Source: Pontixanthobacter sp. CEM42
GTDB taxonomy: Bacteria; Pseudomonadota; Alphaproteobacteria; Sphingomonadales; Sphingomonadaceae
Direction: 5' to 3'
DNA length: 64,000 nt
NCBI RefSeq assembly: GCF_017812015.1
Contig: NZ_JADQTN010000001.1
Span: 784,501-848,500 of the forward strand
A program made the position numbers and the translations under genes. The stretch's first letter is position 1. Each line of letters opens with the position of its first letter. This document shows, in pieces, positions 48,291-56,346 of the stretch. The notes beneath the pieces were generated by a model that did not search any database, was not told the origin of the DNA, and saw only the letters and a program-made list of their open reading frames with translations.

Positions 48291-48420
48291 ATCGATTATT
48301 CAGATAGGGAAGTTGTTGCCATAGCGCCAGCCACCTTGCTCGTAGCGGACTGCTCGGCTAAAGGCGCGGTTCGACGTGGCGTTCGACGGCGCGTGTTCCC
48401 ATTACAAGGCTCTTTGAACC

Positions 48421-48984
48421 ATGAAAATCAGCGGCGTGGACATTCGTCCCGGCAACATCATCGAATATGAAGGCGGCATCTGGAAAGTCGCTAAGATCCA
48501 GCACACGCAGCCCGGCAAGGGCGGCGCGTATATGCAGGTCGAAATGAAGAATCTGCAGGATGGCCGGAAAACCAATGTCCGCTTCCGTAGCGCGGATACG
48601 GTCGAGAAGGTTCGTCTGGACACGAAAGAGTTCCAATATCTTTACGAAGATGGCGAGCTGCTGGTGTTCATGGATGGCGACACATACGAGCAAATCAATC
48701 TGGAGTCCGACCTGCTTGGCGATGCCAAGGAGTTTTTGCAGGACGGTATGCAGGTGACGCTCGAGCTGTGGGAAGAAAAGCCTATCAGTGTTGCGCTGCC
48801 TGATCAGATCGAAGCTGAGATTGTTGAAGCCGATGCGGTGGTGAAGGGGCAGACAGCTTCTTCCAGCTACAAACCCGCCGTTCTCGACAATGGTGTGCGC
48901 GTGATGGTTCCGCCGCATATCGAAGCGGGAACACGTGTAATGGTCGACGTGTATGAACGCACTTACGTTGGTAAGGTTAGCTAA
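48421..48984 (+). CDS. efp: Elongation factor P
   Basis: EF-P relieves ribosome stalling at polyproline stretches. The 187-residue protein has the KOW-like domain I with the modifiable loop [13 protein letters not shown] (Lys33). Domains II and III follow, with the C-terminal signature [20 protein letters not shown]. The lysine tip is of the type modified by beta-lysylation in some lineages. No epmA/epmB genes are in the window, and the modification state is unknown. It starts the efp-116 aa-suhB gene run. Confidence 0.97.
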   Translation: MKISGVDIRPGNIIEYEGGIWKVAKIQHTQPGKGGAYMQVEMKNLQDGRKTNVRFRSADTVEKVRLDTKEFQYLYEDGELLVFMDGDTYEQINLESDLLGDAKEFLQDGMQVTLELWEEKPISVALPDQIEAEIVEADAVVKGQTASSSYKPAVLDNGVRVMVPPHIEAGTRVMVDVYERTYVGKVS

Positions 48985-49010
48985 ACCTACCTCTTTTAGG
49001 GGAATTTGCG

Positions 49011-49361
49011 ATGGCAGATGGCAAACATCCAAAACTGGCCGGGATCGAGATCGAGACCAGCTATATCCTCGGAGTGATCTATGACGACGAGTCATTGACG
49101 CTAGAGATGGATTTTCATCTGCTTGAGGATCATCCGGCCTACCAGAAGCCTGAAAGCGACGAGGGCTGCTACAAGCAAGGCTTCATTCGGTTCGCTGATA
49201 TGGACGATCTCCGCCTCAAGAAGGCCAAGCCTGCTGAAGGTGGCGACGTTGATCTCAGTGATATTTATTCAGCACAGTTCGAGGGCGATTACGCCTTTCT
49301 GTCGAGCGGTTGGGGCGAAATTGAATTGACTGCGAAATCGATCCAGATCGCTCTGGACTGA
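49011..49361 (+). CDS. Acidic protein of unknown function between efp and suhB
   Basis: A 116-residue soluble acidic protein with no signal or membrane segment. Segments such as SYILGVIYDDESLTLEMDFH, GCYKQGFIRFADMDDLRL and FLSSGWGEIELTAKSIQIAL suggest a small beta-sheet fold. A good AGGGG site precedes the ATG. It lies 26 bases after efp and 22 bases before suhB on the same strand, so it is likely co-transcribed. I do not recognise the family. Confidence 0.7.
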   Translation: MADGKHPKLAGIEIETSYILGVIYDDESLTLEMDFHLLEDHPAYQKPESDEGCYKQGFIRFADMDDLRLKKAKPAEGGDVDLSDIYSAQFEGDYAFLSSGWGEIELTAKSIQIALD

Positions 49362-49383
49362 CGCAGTAACTTAGGAATTAGAA

Positions 49384-50205
49384 ATGGCAGCATTATCGGG
49401 CCTGATCCGCGTGATGGAACGCGCCGCGCGCAAAGCGGGCCACCGTTTACGTCGCGACTTCGGCGAGGTCGAGCACCTGCAGGTGAGCCGTAAAGGTCCA
49501 GCTGATTTTGTGTCGAAAGCCGATATGCGTTCCGAGCGAACGTTGTATGACGAACTGCTCGAAGTGCGCCCTGACTGGAGCTTTGTACTCGAAGAAGGCG
49601 GCATCATCGAAGGCGCACCCGACATGCCGCGATGGATCATCGATCCGCTCGATGGGACCAGTAATTTCCTCCACGGCATTCCCCATTTCGCGATCTCGAT
49701 TGCTGCGCAGGAACCAAAGCCGGGCGGTCAGGGCTGGGGTGATATCATCGGCGCTGTTGTCTACAATCCTGTAACTGACGAGACATTCTGGGCGGAGAAG
49801 AACCGCGGTGCTTGGCTGCAAGATGCCCGCCTGCGCGTTTCCGCTCGACGTAACCTTAGCGACGCACTGATCTCGACCGGCATTCCATTCCAGGGTCACG
49901 GCGATTTCGATGAATGGAGCAAAATTTTCAACGCGATTGGCCCGCAAGTGGCCGGTATCCGTCGGAATGGTGCGGCATCGCTAGATCTGGCATGGCTCGC
50001 AGCGGGCCGATATGATGGCTTCTGGGAAAGTGGCCTGAAAGATTGGGATACTGCGGCTGGCTGTCTGCTTGTTCGTGAGGCTGGCGGCTTCATCAGCGAC
50101 TATCGTGGACGTTCCGAACCGATCCATTCAAAGCAGGTGCTCGCCGCGAATGATGCACTCCATTCAAAGATGCATAAACTGCTCGCCGGCGCTCTTAAGA
50201 AGTAA
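49384..50205 (+). CDS. suhB: SuhB-type inositol monophosphatase
   Basis: A 273-residue IMPase-family phosphatase. Metal sites are LEEGGIIEG (Glu equivalent of GEE), RWIIDPLDGTSNFLHGIPHF and C-terminal LKDWDTAAGCLLVREAGG. In other bacteria SuhB hydrolyses inositol phosphates and also joins rRNA antitermination complexes; the present sequence does not tell which matters here. It is distinct from the phosphatase next to argJ. It is last in the efp run and followed by tRNA-Leu. Confidence 0.92.
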   Translation: MAALSGLIRVMERAARKAGHRLRRDFGEVEHLQVSRKGPADFVSKADMRSERTLYDELLEVRPDWSFVLEEGGIIEGAPDMPRWIIDPLDGTSNFLHGIPHFAISIAAQEPKPGGQGWGDIIGAVVYNPVTDETFWAEKNRGAWLQDARLRVSARRNLSDALISTGIPFQGHGDFDEWSKIFNAIGPQVAGIRRNGAASLDLAWLAAGRYDGFWESGLKDWDTAAGCLLVREAGGFISDYRGRSEPIHSKQVLAANDALHSKMHKLLAGALKK

Positions 50206-50294
50206 GGCAACCGAAGCATGTAAATGCGTGCTTGAAGCGCGGGCAATGCCCCGCTAAGCCGCGCCAGCTTGTGAGAGCAAACGTAGCACAGGAT

Positions 50295-50379
50295 GCCCCT
50301 GTGGTGGAATTGGTAGACGCGCTCGACTCAAAATCGAGTTCCTAACGGAGTGTCCGTTCGAGTCGGACCAGGGGCACCA
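50295..50379 (+). tRNA. tRNA-Leu(CAA)
   Basis: An 85-base class II tRNA with encoded CCA. The acceptor GCCCCTG/CAGGGGC is perfect. The anticodon stem CTCGA/TCGAG encloses loop CTCAAAA, giving anticodon CAA at 50329-50331 (reads UUG). The long variable arm is CCTAACGGAGTGTCC and the T-loop TTCGAGT. A weak promoter candidate (TTGAAG, 17 bases, TAAGCC, 50232-50260) lies upstream. Confidence 0.97.
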
Positions 50380-50476
50380 TTTTTGTCTTCGGCTGAACTA
50401 AATGCGGTTCTCTGACCGATTTTGAACGAAAATCGCTTGTGTTTCTCTGCATCCTTTGGGATTCACTACGCCGACG

Positions 50477-52312
50477 ATGACAGCTCTCCCATCATTCCAT
50501 GCGATTGCAGCGATGGCAGTCACGATTGCGATGTTTGTCGCTTTTGCGCGTGGACGCCTATCGACTGAGATCGTTTCACTGCTGACTATCGCAGTGATCG
50601 CCGTTGGGCTGTATTTCTTCCCGCTTGAGGGAACCAAGCCCACTGATGGGCTGACACTCGCATTCTCGGGCTTTGGACATTACGCGCTGATTACGATTTG
50701 TGCGCTTATGATCATGGGGCGCGGACTGGTTGTGACCGGCGCGCTTGAGCCCGCCGCGCGCTTCCTTGAGGGTGTTTTCAAGATCAATCTGCAGCTGGGT
50801 CTGCTGGTATCGTTGTTGATAGCATTTTTCCTCTCAATGGCTGTGAATGACACGCCAGTGCTGGTTCTCCTGCTCCCGATATTTGTGGCTTTGGCCAACA
50901 AAGGCGCGATGCCCGCATCGAAAACGTTGATCCCGCTCAATGCGGCGGTGCTTATCGGCGGAATGGCAACTACTATTGGTACATCGACCAATATTCTGGT
51001 CGTATCGATCGCAGTCGATCTGGGTATGCCGCCGATGAGCGTGTTCCATTACACGCCAATCGTTCTGATCGCGGCACTCGTGGCGCTGCCTTATCTGTGG
51101 CTTGTTATGCCGCGCCTGCTCGATGACAACAGGGTCGAGTCCGAAGACACTGTGCGGCGGTTCTATAGTCGTTTGCGGATCGGATCAGACAGCGATTTGA
51201 TCGGAAATGACATCGCAGCAATTCTACCAAAGCTGCCGAAGGGTATACGCTTCGAGAATGCGCCCGAGGGTGTGATCCAGCAAGAGCAAAGGCTCAACCT
51301 TTCTGGCACGCATCAGGATTTGGAAGATGCCATGCGGGTGCTTCAAGGTGAGATGGCACCGACTTGGGTCACTGATCGCATTCGCCGGCGCTCTGTTGAA
51401 ACCCGTCAGGATATCAACGTTGTCGAGATGACTGTCACAGCGGATTCGCGCCTGATCGGGCGTAGTCTGCCGACATCAGGTATCGCGGATCTTTATGGAG
51501 TCGCAGTTCTCGGTATCCACCGGCCGGAACGTTTGCTGGGCGAGAAGCGGCAGTTTAACGAAGGCGGTGACCTGCGCATTACCGAGGGCGACGTTCTTCT
51601 TGTCATGGGCTTGCCCGAAGACCTGCGCGATTTCGCGCGTAGTGACAGCTTGTTAGTGCTTGATGGCGCCCGCGAATTGCCGCGGCGGTCGAAGGCCGTA
51701 CTTGCGGGCGCGATTATGTTTGGTGCAGTAGCAACCGCCTCTGTCGGTATCCCGTTCTACGGCGCCGAGGGATTCTATCTGCTCAAGATGCCGATCGCGA
51801 TATCGGCGCTCGCCGGGGCGATTCTGATGTTCCTCTCTGGTTGTGTGAAATTTGATCGGGTGGGCCGTGCGCTATCAGCAAAGGTTATTGTGCTGGTGGC
51901 TGCCAGCATCGCCATCGGGCGGATTATTCTGGAAAGCGGCGCTGCGGAATGGCTGGGGCAACTTATGTCGATGGGGCTCCAACATCTGCCAGCGGCTGCG
52001 GTGTTGGCCGCTATCATGCTGTTCGTGACATTGCTGACCAACTTTGCCTCCAATGCGACGGCAGCAACCGTTGGCACGCCCATCGCATTCAGTATCGCGT
52101 CGCAACTGGGTCTACCTCCAGAGCCGCTTATTTTGGCCGTCCTGTTCGGTTGCAACCTGTGTTACGCTACGCCGATTGCGTATCAGACCAATATGCTGAT
52201 CATGGCAGAGGGTAGCTACGAGTTTAAGGACTATATTCGAACGGGTGTGCCACTAGTGATCCTGATGGTGACAACACTGTCGATCTTGCTGGTGATGTCA
52301 TACGGAATGTAA
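50477..52312 (+). CDS. SLC13/citrate-type permease with internal RCK_C (TrkA-C) domains
   Basis: A 611-residue inner-membrane transporter of the divalent anion:sodium symporter (SLC13/ArsB-NhaD-like) fold. There are about five N-terminal helices, including FFLSMAVNDTPVLVLLLPI, the conserved helix-break region, and GGMATTIGTSTNILVVSIAV. A cytoplasmic insert of about residues 210-400 contains TrkA-C-type segments (VVEMTVTADSRLIGRSLPTSG, RITEGDVLLVMG). A second helical block ends with TNFASNATAATVGTPIAFSI. Such proteins carry sulfate, dicarboxylates or similar anions; the substrate is not predictable. The start is uncertain: ATG 50477 lacks a strong ribosome binding site. Confidence 0.85.
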   Translation: MTALPSFHAIAAMAVTIAMFVAFARGRLSTEIVSLLTIAVIAVGLYFFPLEGTKPTDGLTLAFSGFGHYALITICALMIMGRGLVVTGALEPAARFLEGVFKINLQLGLLVSLLIAFFLSMAVNDTPVLVLLLPIFVALANKGAMPASKTLIPLNAAVLIGGMATTIGTSTNILVVSIAVDLGMPPMSVFHYTPIVLIAALVALPYLWLVMPRLLDDNRVESEDTVRRFYSRLRIGSDSDLIGNDIAAILPKLPKGIRFENAPEGVIQQEQRLNLSGTHQDLEDAMRVLQGEMAPTWVTDRIRRRSVETRQDINVVEMTVTADSRLIGRSLPTSGIADLYGVAVLGIHRPERLLGEKRQFNEGGDLRITEGDVLLVMGLPEDLRDFARSDSLLVLDGARELPRRSKAVLAGAIMFGAVATASVGIPFYGAEGFYLLKMPIAISALAGAILMFLSGCVKFDRVGRALSAKVIVLVAASIAIGRIILESGAAEWLGQLMSMGLQHLPAAAVLAAIMLFVTLLTNFASNATAATVGTPIAFSIASQLGLPPEPLILAVLFGCNLCYATPIAYQTNMLIMAEGSYEFKDYIRTGVPLVILMVTTLSILLVMSYGM

Positions 52313-52350
52313 CGGGATTTTGGCGGTAGATCGCCATTGGGGAGAGTACG

Positions 52351-53679
52351 ATGTTTAAGAAAATCCTGGCAACTGGTGCGGCGCTGGCGGCATTTTCCTC
52401 TCCGGTTCAAGCCAACGAACTGCGCGAAGCTGTCACGGGCGATATGCCTGAATTGATGGAATTATATCGTGATCTGCACGCCAATCCCGAACTGAGTTTT
52501 CAAGAAGTAGAGACTGCAGCGAAGCTGGCCAAGCGGGTTCGAGCACTCGGCTTTGAAGTAACCGAACAAGTCGGTCAAACAGGCGTGGTGGCTGTTATGC
52601 GCAACGGCGAAGGGCCTACGGTCATGCTGCGCGCGGATATGGATGGTTTGCCAGTGATCGAGCAAACTGGACTGCCTTATGCATCGAAACGGACTGCTAT
52701 CCCTGCATCGGGCGTTGAGACGGGTGTGATGCATGCATGTGGGCACGACACGCATATGACGGCGTGGATCGGTGCAGCGCAATTGCTTAGCGAGCGCAAG
52801 GACGAGTGGTCTGGAACCTTGGTAATGATCCTGCAGCCGGCAGAAGAGTTGGGTGAGGGTGCACTGGCGATGCTGGAAGATGGCCTGTTTGAGCGCTTCC
52901 CTAAGCCCGACTATGTGTTGGGTTTCCACGATGCCGCGCAATTCCCAGCGGGAATGATTGGCTACTCACCCGGTTTTGCACTCGCTAATGTCGATAGCGT
53001 CGACATTACGATCCCTGGTATCGGCGGTCATGGTGCGTACCCGCATACGACAAAAGACCCGGTAGTGCTCGGTAGCGCCATCGTAATGAAGTTGCAGACT
53101 CTCGTAAGCCGGGAGAGCAGCCCGCTAGACCCAGCGGTTGTCACTGTCGGTAGTTTCCGCGCAGGCGCAAAGCACAACATCATTTCGGATGAGGCGAAGC
53201 TGCAAATCACGGTGCGGTCATACACCGACGAGTCGCGCCAATTGCTGCTTGATGGCATTGCCCGGATTGCCAAAGGCGAAGCGATTGCTGCCGGCATGCC
53301 CGACGACAAGATGCCGACAGTGACCGTGCAGGATCCCTATACGCCGGCAACCTACAACTCGCCCGAGTTTACCGAGGACGTCATGGCGGGCTTCCGCGAG
53401 CGTTTTGGCGACAAGCGCGTGATGAAGGTGCCATCGGTGATGGGAGGGGAGGATTTCGGTCAGTTCCTGCGCGCTGATCCTGACAACATCAAATCGCTGA
53501 TCTTCTGGGTGGGCGGCGTTCCGGCTGAGGATTTTGCCAAGGCTCAGGCTGGTGAAGCCGATCTGCCGTCGCTCCACAGTCCGTTTTGGGCGCCCGATGC
53601 GGAGAAAATCGTATCGACCGCAACCGAGGCGATGACGGCTGCGACACTGGATATTCTTGCGCCGCAAGCGGGCAGCTAA
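52351..53679 (+). CDS. Exported M20D-family amidohydrolase
   Basis: 442 residues with a signal peptide (MFKKILATGAALAAFSSPVQA). The M20 metallopeptidase/aminoacylase fold is shown by MLRADMDGLPVIE, MHACGHDTHM (H128, C130, H132, D133), QPAEELGEGA with catalytic Glu residues, a dimerisation domain (SVDITIPGIGGHGAYPHTTKD) and C-terminal SLHSPFWAPDAE. Related enzymes hydrolyse N-acyl amino acids, hippurate or IAA-amino acids; an exported aminoacylase or dipeptidase is likely. GGGGAGAG precedes the ATG. It is 38 bases after the permease gene, so the two may form an uptake-and-hydrolysis pair. Confidence 0.9.
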   Translation: MFKKILATGAALAAFSSPVQANELREAVTGDMPELMELYRDLHANPELSFQEVETAAKLAKRVRALGFEVTEQVGQTGVVAVMRNGEGPTVMLRADMDGLPVIEQTGLPYASKRTAIPASGVETGVMHACGHDTHMTAWIGAAQLLSERKDEWSGTLVMILQPAEELGEGALAMLEDGLFERFPKPDYVLGFHDAAQFPAGMIGYSPGFALANVDSVDITIPGIGGHGAYPHTTKDPVVLGSAIVMKLQTLVSRESSPLDPAVVTVGSFRAGAKHNIISDEAKLQITVRSYTDESRQLLLDGIARIAKGEAIAAGMPDDKMPTVTVQDPYTPATYNSPEFTEDVMAGFRERFGDKRVMKVPSVMGGEDFGQFLRADPDNIKSLIFWVGGVPAEDFAKAQAGEADLPSLHSPFWAPDAEKIVSTATEAMTAATLDILAPQAGS

Positions 53680-53688
53680 TCTTAGGGA

Positions 53689-54213
53689 TCAGTAGTCGGC
53701 GCTTTGGCCTCCACGCCCCGAGCGCCGTAGCGATTCCGCACTGGAATTTTTGACCACACTCTCGCTTACCAGCGGGTTGTTGCCATTGTTCAATTTCGCG
53801 AGAATCTCGGCTTTCTCATTGTCGGAGAGCGCCAAGAATTGATCCTTGGTCAAACCCAATCCTGCGAGTTCTTCGTCGGTCACTGCATTGACGACTTTCG
53901 CAAACCGCCTGCTTTCATGCGTGGTACTTGAGGCGAAGCCAGTCCCGTAGATGTTTTGCCCCACATCGCTGTAGAAACCGGCCAATCCTGGTGAGTTTCC
54001 GCCTGCGTTTGCATTGCGAATCTCAAGTTTCGGGGCTCCGAGGTCAACGTCCTGCACATATTCCTGCGCCGAGGCGGCGACGTTCGACACTGCCACTCGT
54101 TTTTCACCATCGGCAAAAAGTGCGATTGCACCGGTCAAAGCAATCGTGACGATCGCGAAGTGACGATACATCTTCGCGTCAAACATGATCAGGGATTGTT
54201 GTGGCCGTGCCAT
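53689..54213 (-). CDS. Membrane-anchored or exported protein of unknown function
   Basis: A 174-residue protein with a single hydrophobic segment near the N-terminus (HFAIVTIALTGAIALFA, about 18-34), acting as signal peptide or anchor. The mature part has Gly/Asn-rich SPGLAGFYSDVGQNIYGTGF and an Ala/Glu-rich helical region with DEELAGLGLTKDQFLALSDN and EKAEILAKLNNG, ending Ser/Gly/Arg-rich. AAGGCGGAG before the ATG at 54213 supports this start, but internal ATGs at 54186 and 54171 are possible. I do not recognise the family. Confidence 0.6.
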   Translation of the reverse strand: MARPQQSLIMFDAKMYRHFAIVTIALTGAIALFADGEKRVAVSNVAASAQEYVQDVDLGAPKLEIRNANAGGNSPGLAGFYSDVGQNIYGTGFASSTTHESRRFAKVVNAVTDEELAGLGLTKDQFLALSDNEKAEILAKLNNGNNPLVSESVVKNSSAESLRRSGRGGQSADY

Positions 54214-54298
54214 AGCTCCGCCTTAGCTAAGAGACATTAACCATGCGCGAGGCGACGTGGTTAGCAAAAGGTTGCGAGTGTGGCGTGGTACAATAATT

Positions 54299-54333
54299 TA
54301 CGGCCGCCGAGGCAGGGAACCCCGACGGCCGTA
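54299..54333 (-). terminator. Strong GC hairpin ending the aceA transcript
   Basis: TACGGCCGCCGAGG (54299-54312) pairs with CCCCGACGGCCGTA (54320-54333) over 14 bp with two G-U pairs and a 7-base loop. It lies 31 bases past the stop of the small gene after aceA. The following bases (AATTATT) are A/T-rich but not a clean U-run, so a rho-independent role is probable rather than certain. Confidence 0.5.
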
Positions 54334-54363
54334 TTCTCCTCCCCAGGAGACTGTAAAATGGCT

Positions 54364-54537
54364 TTAGCTGTAGGTGCCGAGCCGGTGGTGCAGCGCGTTG
54401 ATTTTCGCGAGCTCTTCACGGTCGTCGGTGGTTTTCGCATGGCTCGCCAGCGCGGTCCGGAGCAGACGGAAATCTGCCGTCGATAGCAGCGCGCGAGCGC
54501 GACCGGGTTCGGTTGGTTTTGTGTCTGTATCAGTCAT
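54364..54537 (-). CDS. 57-residue protein downstream of aceA
   Basis: A small helical protein (ALLSTADFRLLRTALASHAK, DDREELAKINALHHRLG) from the ATG at complement 54535-54537. It has a strong AAGGAG site (complement 54546-54551) 8 bases upstream, which fixes this start over a longer open frame to 54615. It begins 64 bases after the aceA stop on the same strand and ends just before a GC hairpin, so it is probably the second gene of an aceA operon. There is no recognisable domain. Confidence 0.6.
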   Translation of the reverse strand: MTDTDTKPTEPGRARALLSTADFRLLRTALASHAKTTDDREELAKINALHHRLGTYS

Positions 54538-54601
54538 GGATTCTCTCCTTGAAATTATGTTTGGCGCTTGCGCGGCCGAAAATTGCTTCGCGCGAATGCC
54601 G

Positions 54602-56200
54602 TCAGGCAGCCGCAAATTGGTTCATAGTGTTGTTGGCACCGCCAGCTTTCAGAGCCGCTTCACCGGCAAAGGCTTCCTTATGGTCGTCGCCAATGTCGCT
54701 GCCAGACATATTCTGGTGCTTCACGCAGGCAATACCTTCGCGGATTTCCTTACGCTGTACGCCTTTGACGTAGCCCAGCATGCCTTCTTCGCCGAAATAT
54801 TCCTTGGCGAGATTGTCTGTGCTCAGCGCAGCGGTGTGATAAGTCGGCAACGTGATCAGGTGATGGAAAATGCCAGCCTGCGCAGCGGCATCGCGCTGGA
54901 AGGTGCGGATTTTCTCATCAGCTTCGGCCGCCAGTTCAGTCGCATCATAATCAACGCTCATCAGGCCATCGCGGTTGTAAGCGGAGACATCCTTGCCCGC
55001 TTCTGCCCATGCATCATAGACTTGCTGACGGAAGTTGAGCGTCCAGTTGAAGCTCGGCGAGTTGTTATACACTAGCTTTGCATTGGGGATCACTTCACGA
55101 ATACGATCAACCATGCCGCCGATCTGGCCGATATGTGGTTTCTCGGTTTCGATCCATAGCAAGTCTGCGCCGTTCTGGAGCGACGTGATGCTGTCGAGGA
55201 CGCAGCGATCTTCGCCAGTACCAGCCCGGAACTGGAACAGGTTGGATGGCAGGCGCTTTGGACGAAGCAGCTTGCCTTCGCGGCTCAGGAAAACGTCACC
55301 GTTCTGGATGTCCGACGGATCAATCTCTTCGCAATCAAGGAAGCTGTTATACTGGTCGCCCAGATCGCCTTCTTCCTTGGTCACAGCGATTTGCTTGGTC
55401 AGGCCAGCGCCGAGTGAGTCGGTCCGGGCAACGATAATACCGTCGTCAACGCCCAGCTCGAGGAATGCGTAACGGATCGCGCGGATCTTCTGGAGGAAAT
55501 CCTCGTGCGGAACGGTGACTTTGCCGTCTTGGTGACCGCATTGCTTCTCGTCCGAAACCTGATTCTCGATTTGCAGAGCGCAAGCGCCCGCTTCAATCAT
55601 CTTCTTGGCGAGTAGGTAAGTGGCCTCTGCATTACCGAAGCCGGCATCGATATCCGCAATGATCGGCACAACGTGTGTTTCGTAATTGTCGATGGCGTGC
55701 TCGATGCGCTTCGCTTCGACCTCGTCACCCGCTTCGCGAGCCGCGTCGAGCTCCTTGAACATGCCGCCGAGTTCACGAGCGTCGGCTTGCTTGAGGAAAG
55801 TGTAGAGTTCCTCAATCAGCGCCGGGACACTGGTTTTCTCGTGCATCGACTGGTCGGGCAGGGGGCCAAACTCGCTACGGAGCGCGGCAACCATCCAGCC
55901 AGAGAGGTAGAGGTAGCGCTGTTTCGTGCCGCCGAAGTGCTTCTTGATCGAAATCATCTTCTGCTGCGCGATAAATCCGTGCCAGCAACCGAGTGACTGC
56001 GTGTAGTTCGCGGGATCGGCGTCATACGCGTCCATATCGTCACGCATGATCTTCGCAGTATATTTCGCGATATCGATGCCGGTGTTGAAGCGGTTCTGCA
56101 ATTGCATCCGCGCTGCGGTTTCAGCGTTGATTGCATTCCATGGCGAACCTGCACCGTTGATGGTTTGGCCAAGCTCGCTGATCTTCGATTGATACGTCAT
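54602..56200 (-). CDS. aceA: Isocitrate lyase
   Basis: AceA splits isocitrate to succinate and glyoxylate, the first step of the glyoxylate shunt needed for growth on acetate and fatty acids. The 532-residue form is the longer isocitrate lyase subgroup. The active-site loop is EKQCGHQDGK (catalytic Cys221; family KKCGH with Lys to Gln at 220). Other conserved parts are VVPIIADIDAGFGN, IIVARTDSLGAGLTKQI and LVYNNSPSFNWTLNFRQQ. CTGGAGA lies before the ATG. It is divergent from an ScfR-type regulator across 146 bases with inverted repeats. Malate synthase is not in the window. Confidence 0.97.
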   Translation of the reverse strand: MTYQSKISELGQTINGAGSPWNAINAETAARMQLQNRFNTGIDIAKYTAKIMRDDMDAYDADPANYTQSLGCWHGFIAQQKMISIKKHFGGTKQRYLYLSGWMVAALRSEFGPLPDQSMHEKTSVPALIEELYTFLKQADARELGGMFKELDAAREAGDEVEAKRIEHAIDNYETHVVPIIADIDAGFGNAEATYLLAKKMIEAGACALQIENQVSDEKQCGHQDGKVTVPHEDFLQKIRAIRYAFLELGVDDGIIVARTDSLGAGLTKQIAVTKEEGDLGDQYNSFLDCEEIDPSDIQNGDVFLSREGKLLRPKRLPSNLFQFRAGTGEDRCVLDSITSLQNGADLLWIETEKPHIGQIGGMVDRIREVIPNAKLVYNNSPSFNWTLNFRQQVYDAWAEAGKDVSAYNRDGLMSVDYDATELAAEADEKIRTFQRDAAAQAGIFHHLITLPTYHTAALSTDNLAKEYFGEEGMLGYVKGVQRKEIREGIACVKHQNMSGSDIGDDHKEAFAGEAALKAGGANNTMNQFAAA

Positions 56201-56256
56201 AGTGATTCTCCAGTGGGGAGGCGGGAAGCCTTGGCCACTCTTGTTGCGCCTCGGCG

Positions 56257-56346
56257 TGTAAATTTACAGGAAAACTTACAAACTATCTTGTCTCATGGAG
56301 CGATATATGGCACTATTGAATGTAATATTGTAAAGAAAGTTACAAA
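56257..56346. promoter_or_regulatory. Putative regulator binding sites in the aceA-scfR spacer
   Basis: A perfect palindrome TGTAAATTTACA (56257-56268) lies 57 bases before aceA. Further TTACAA/TTGTAA half-sites follow: CTTACAAACT near 56275, then TGTAATATTGTAAA (56321-56334) and AGTTACAAAATG running into the regulator start. The AT-rich TTTACA/TGTAAA repetition contrasts with the surrounding GC. These are probable operators for the divergent regulator, acting on aceA and on itself. Repeats are seen; the binding protein is inferred. Confidence 0.5.

Noticed and set aside
48369-48388. Two GTTCGACG direct repeats 12 bases apart before efp
   Set aside because: Short, GC-rich and at a level expected by chance in this composition; no other copies were noticed.
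54374-55075. 233-residue plus-strand frame
   Set aside because: It overlaps the 57-residue gene and the aceA 3' half in antisense, and has no plausible start signal.
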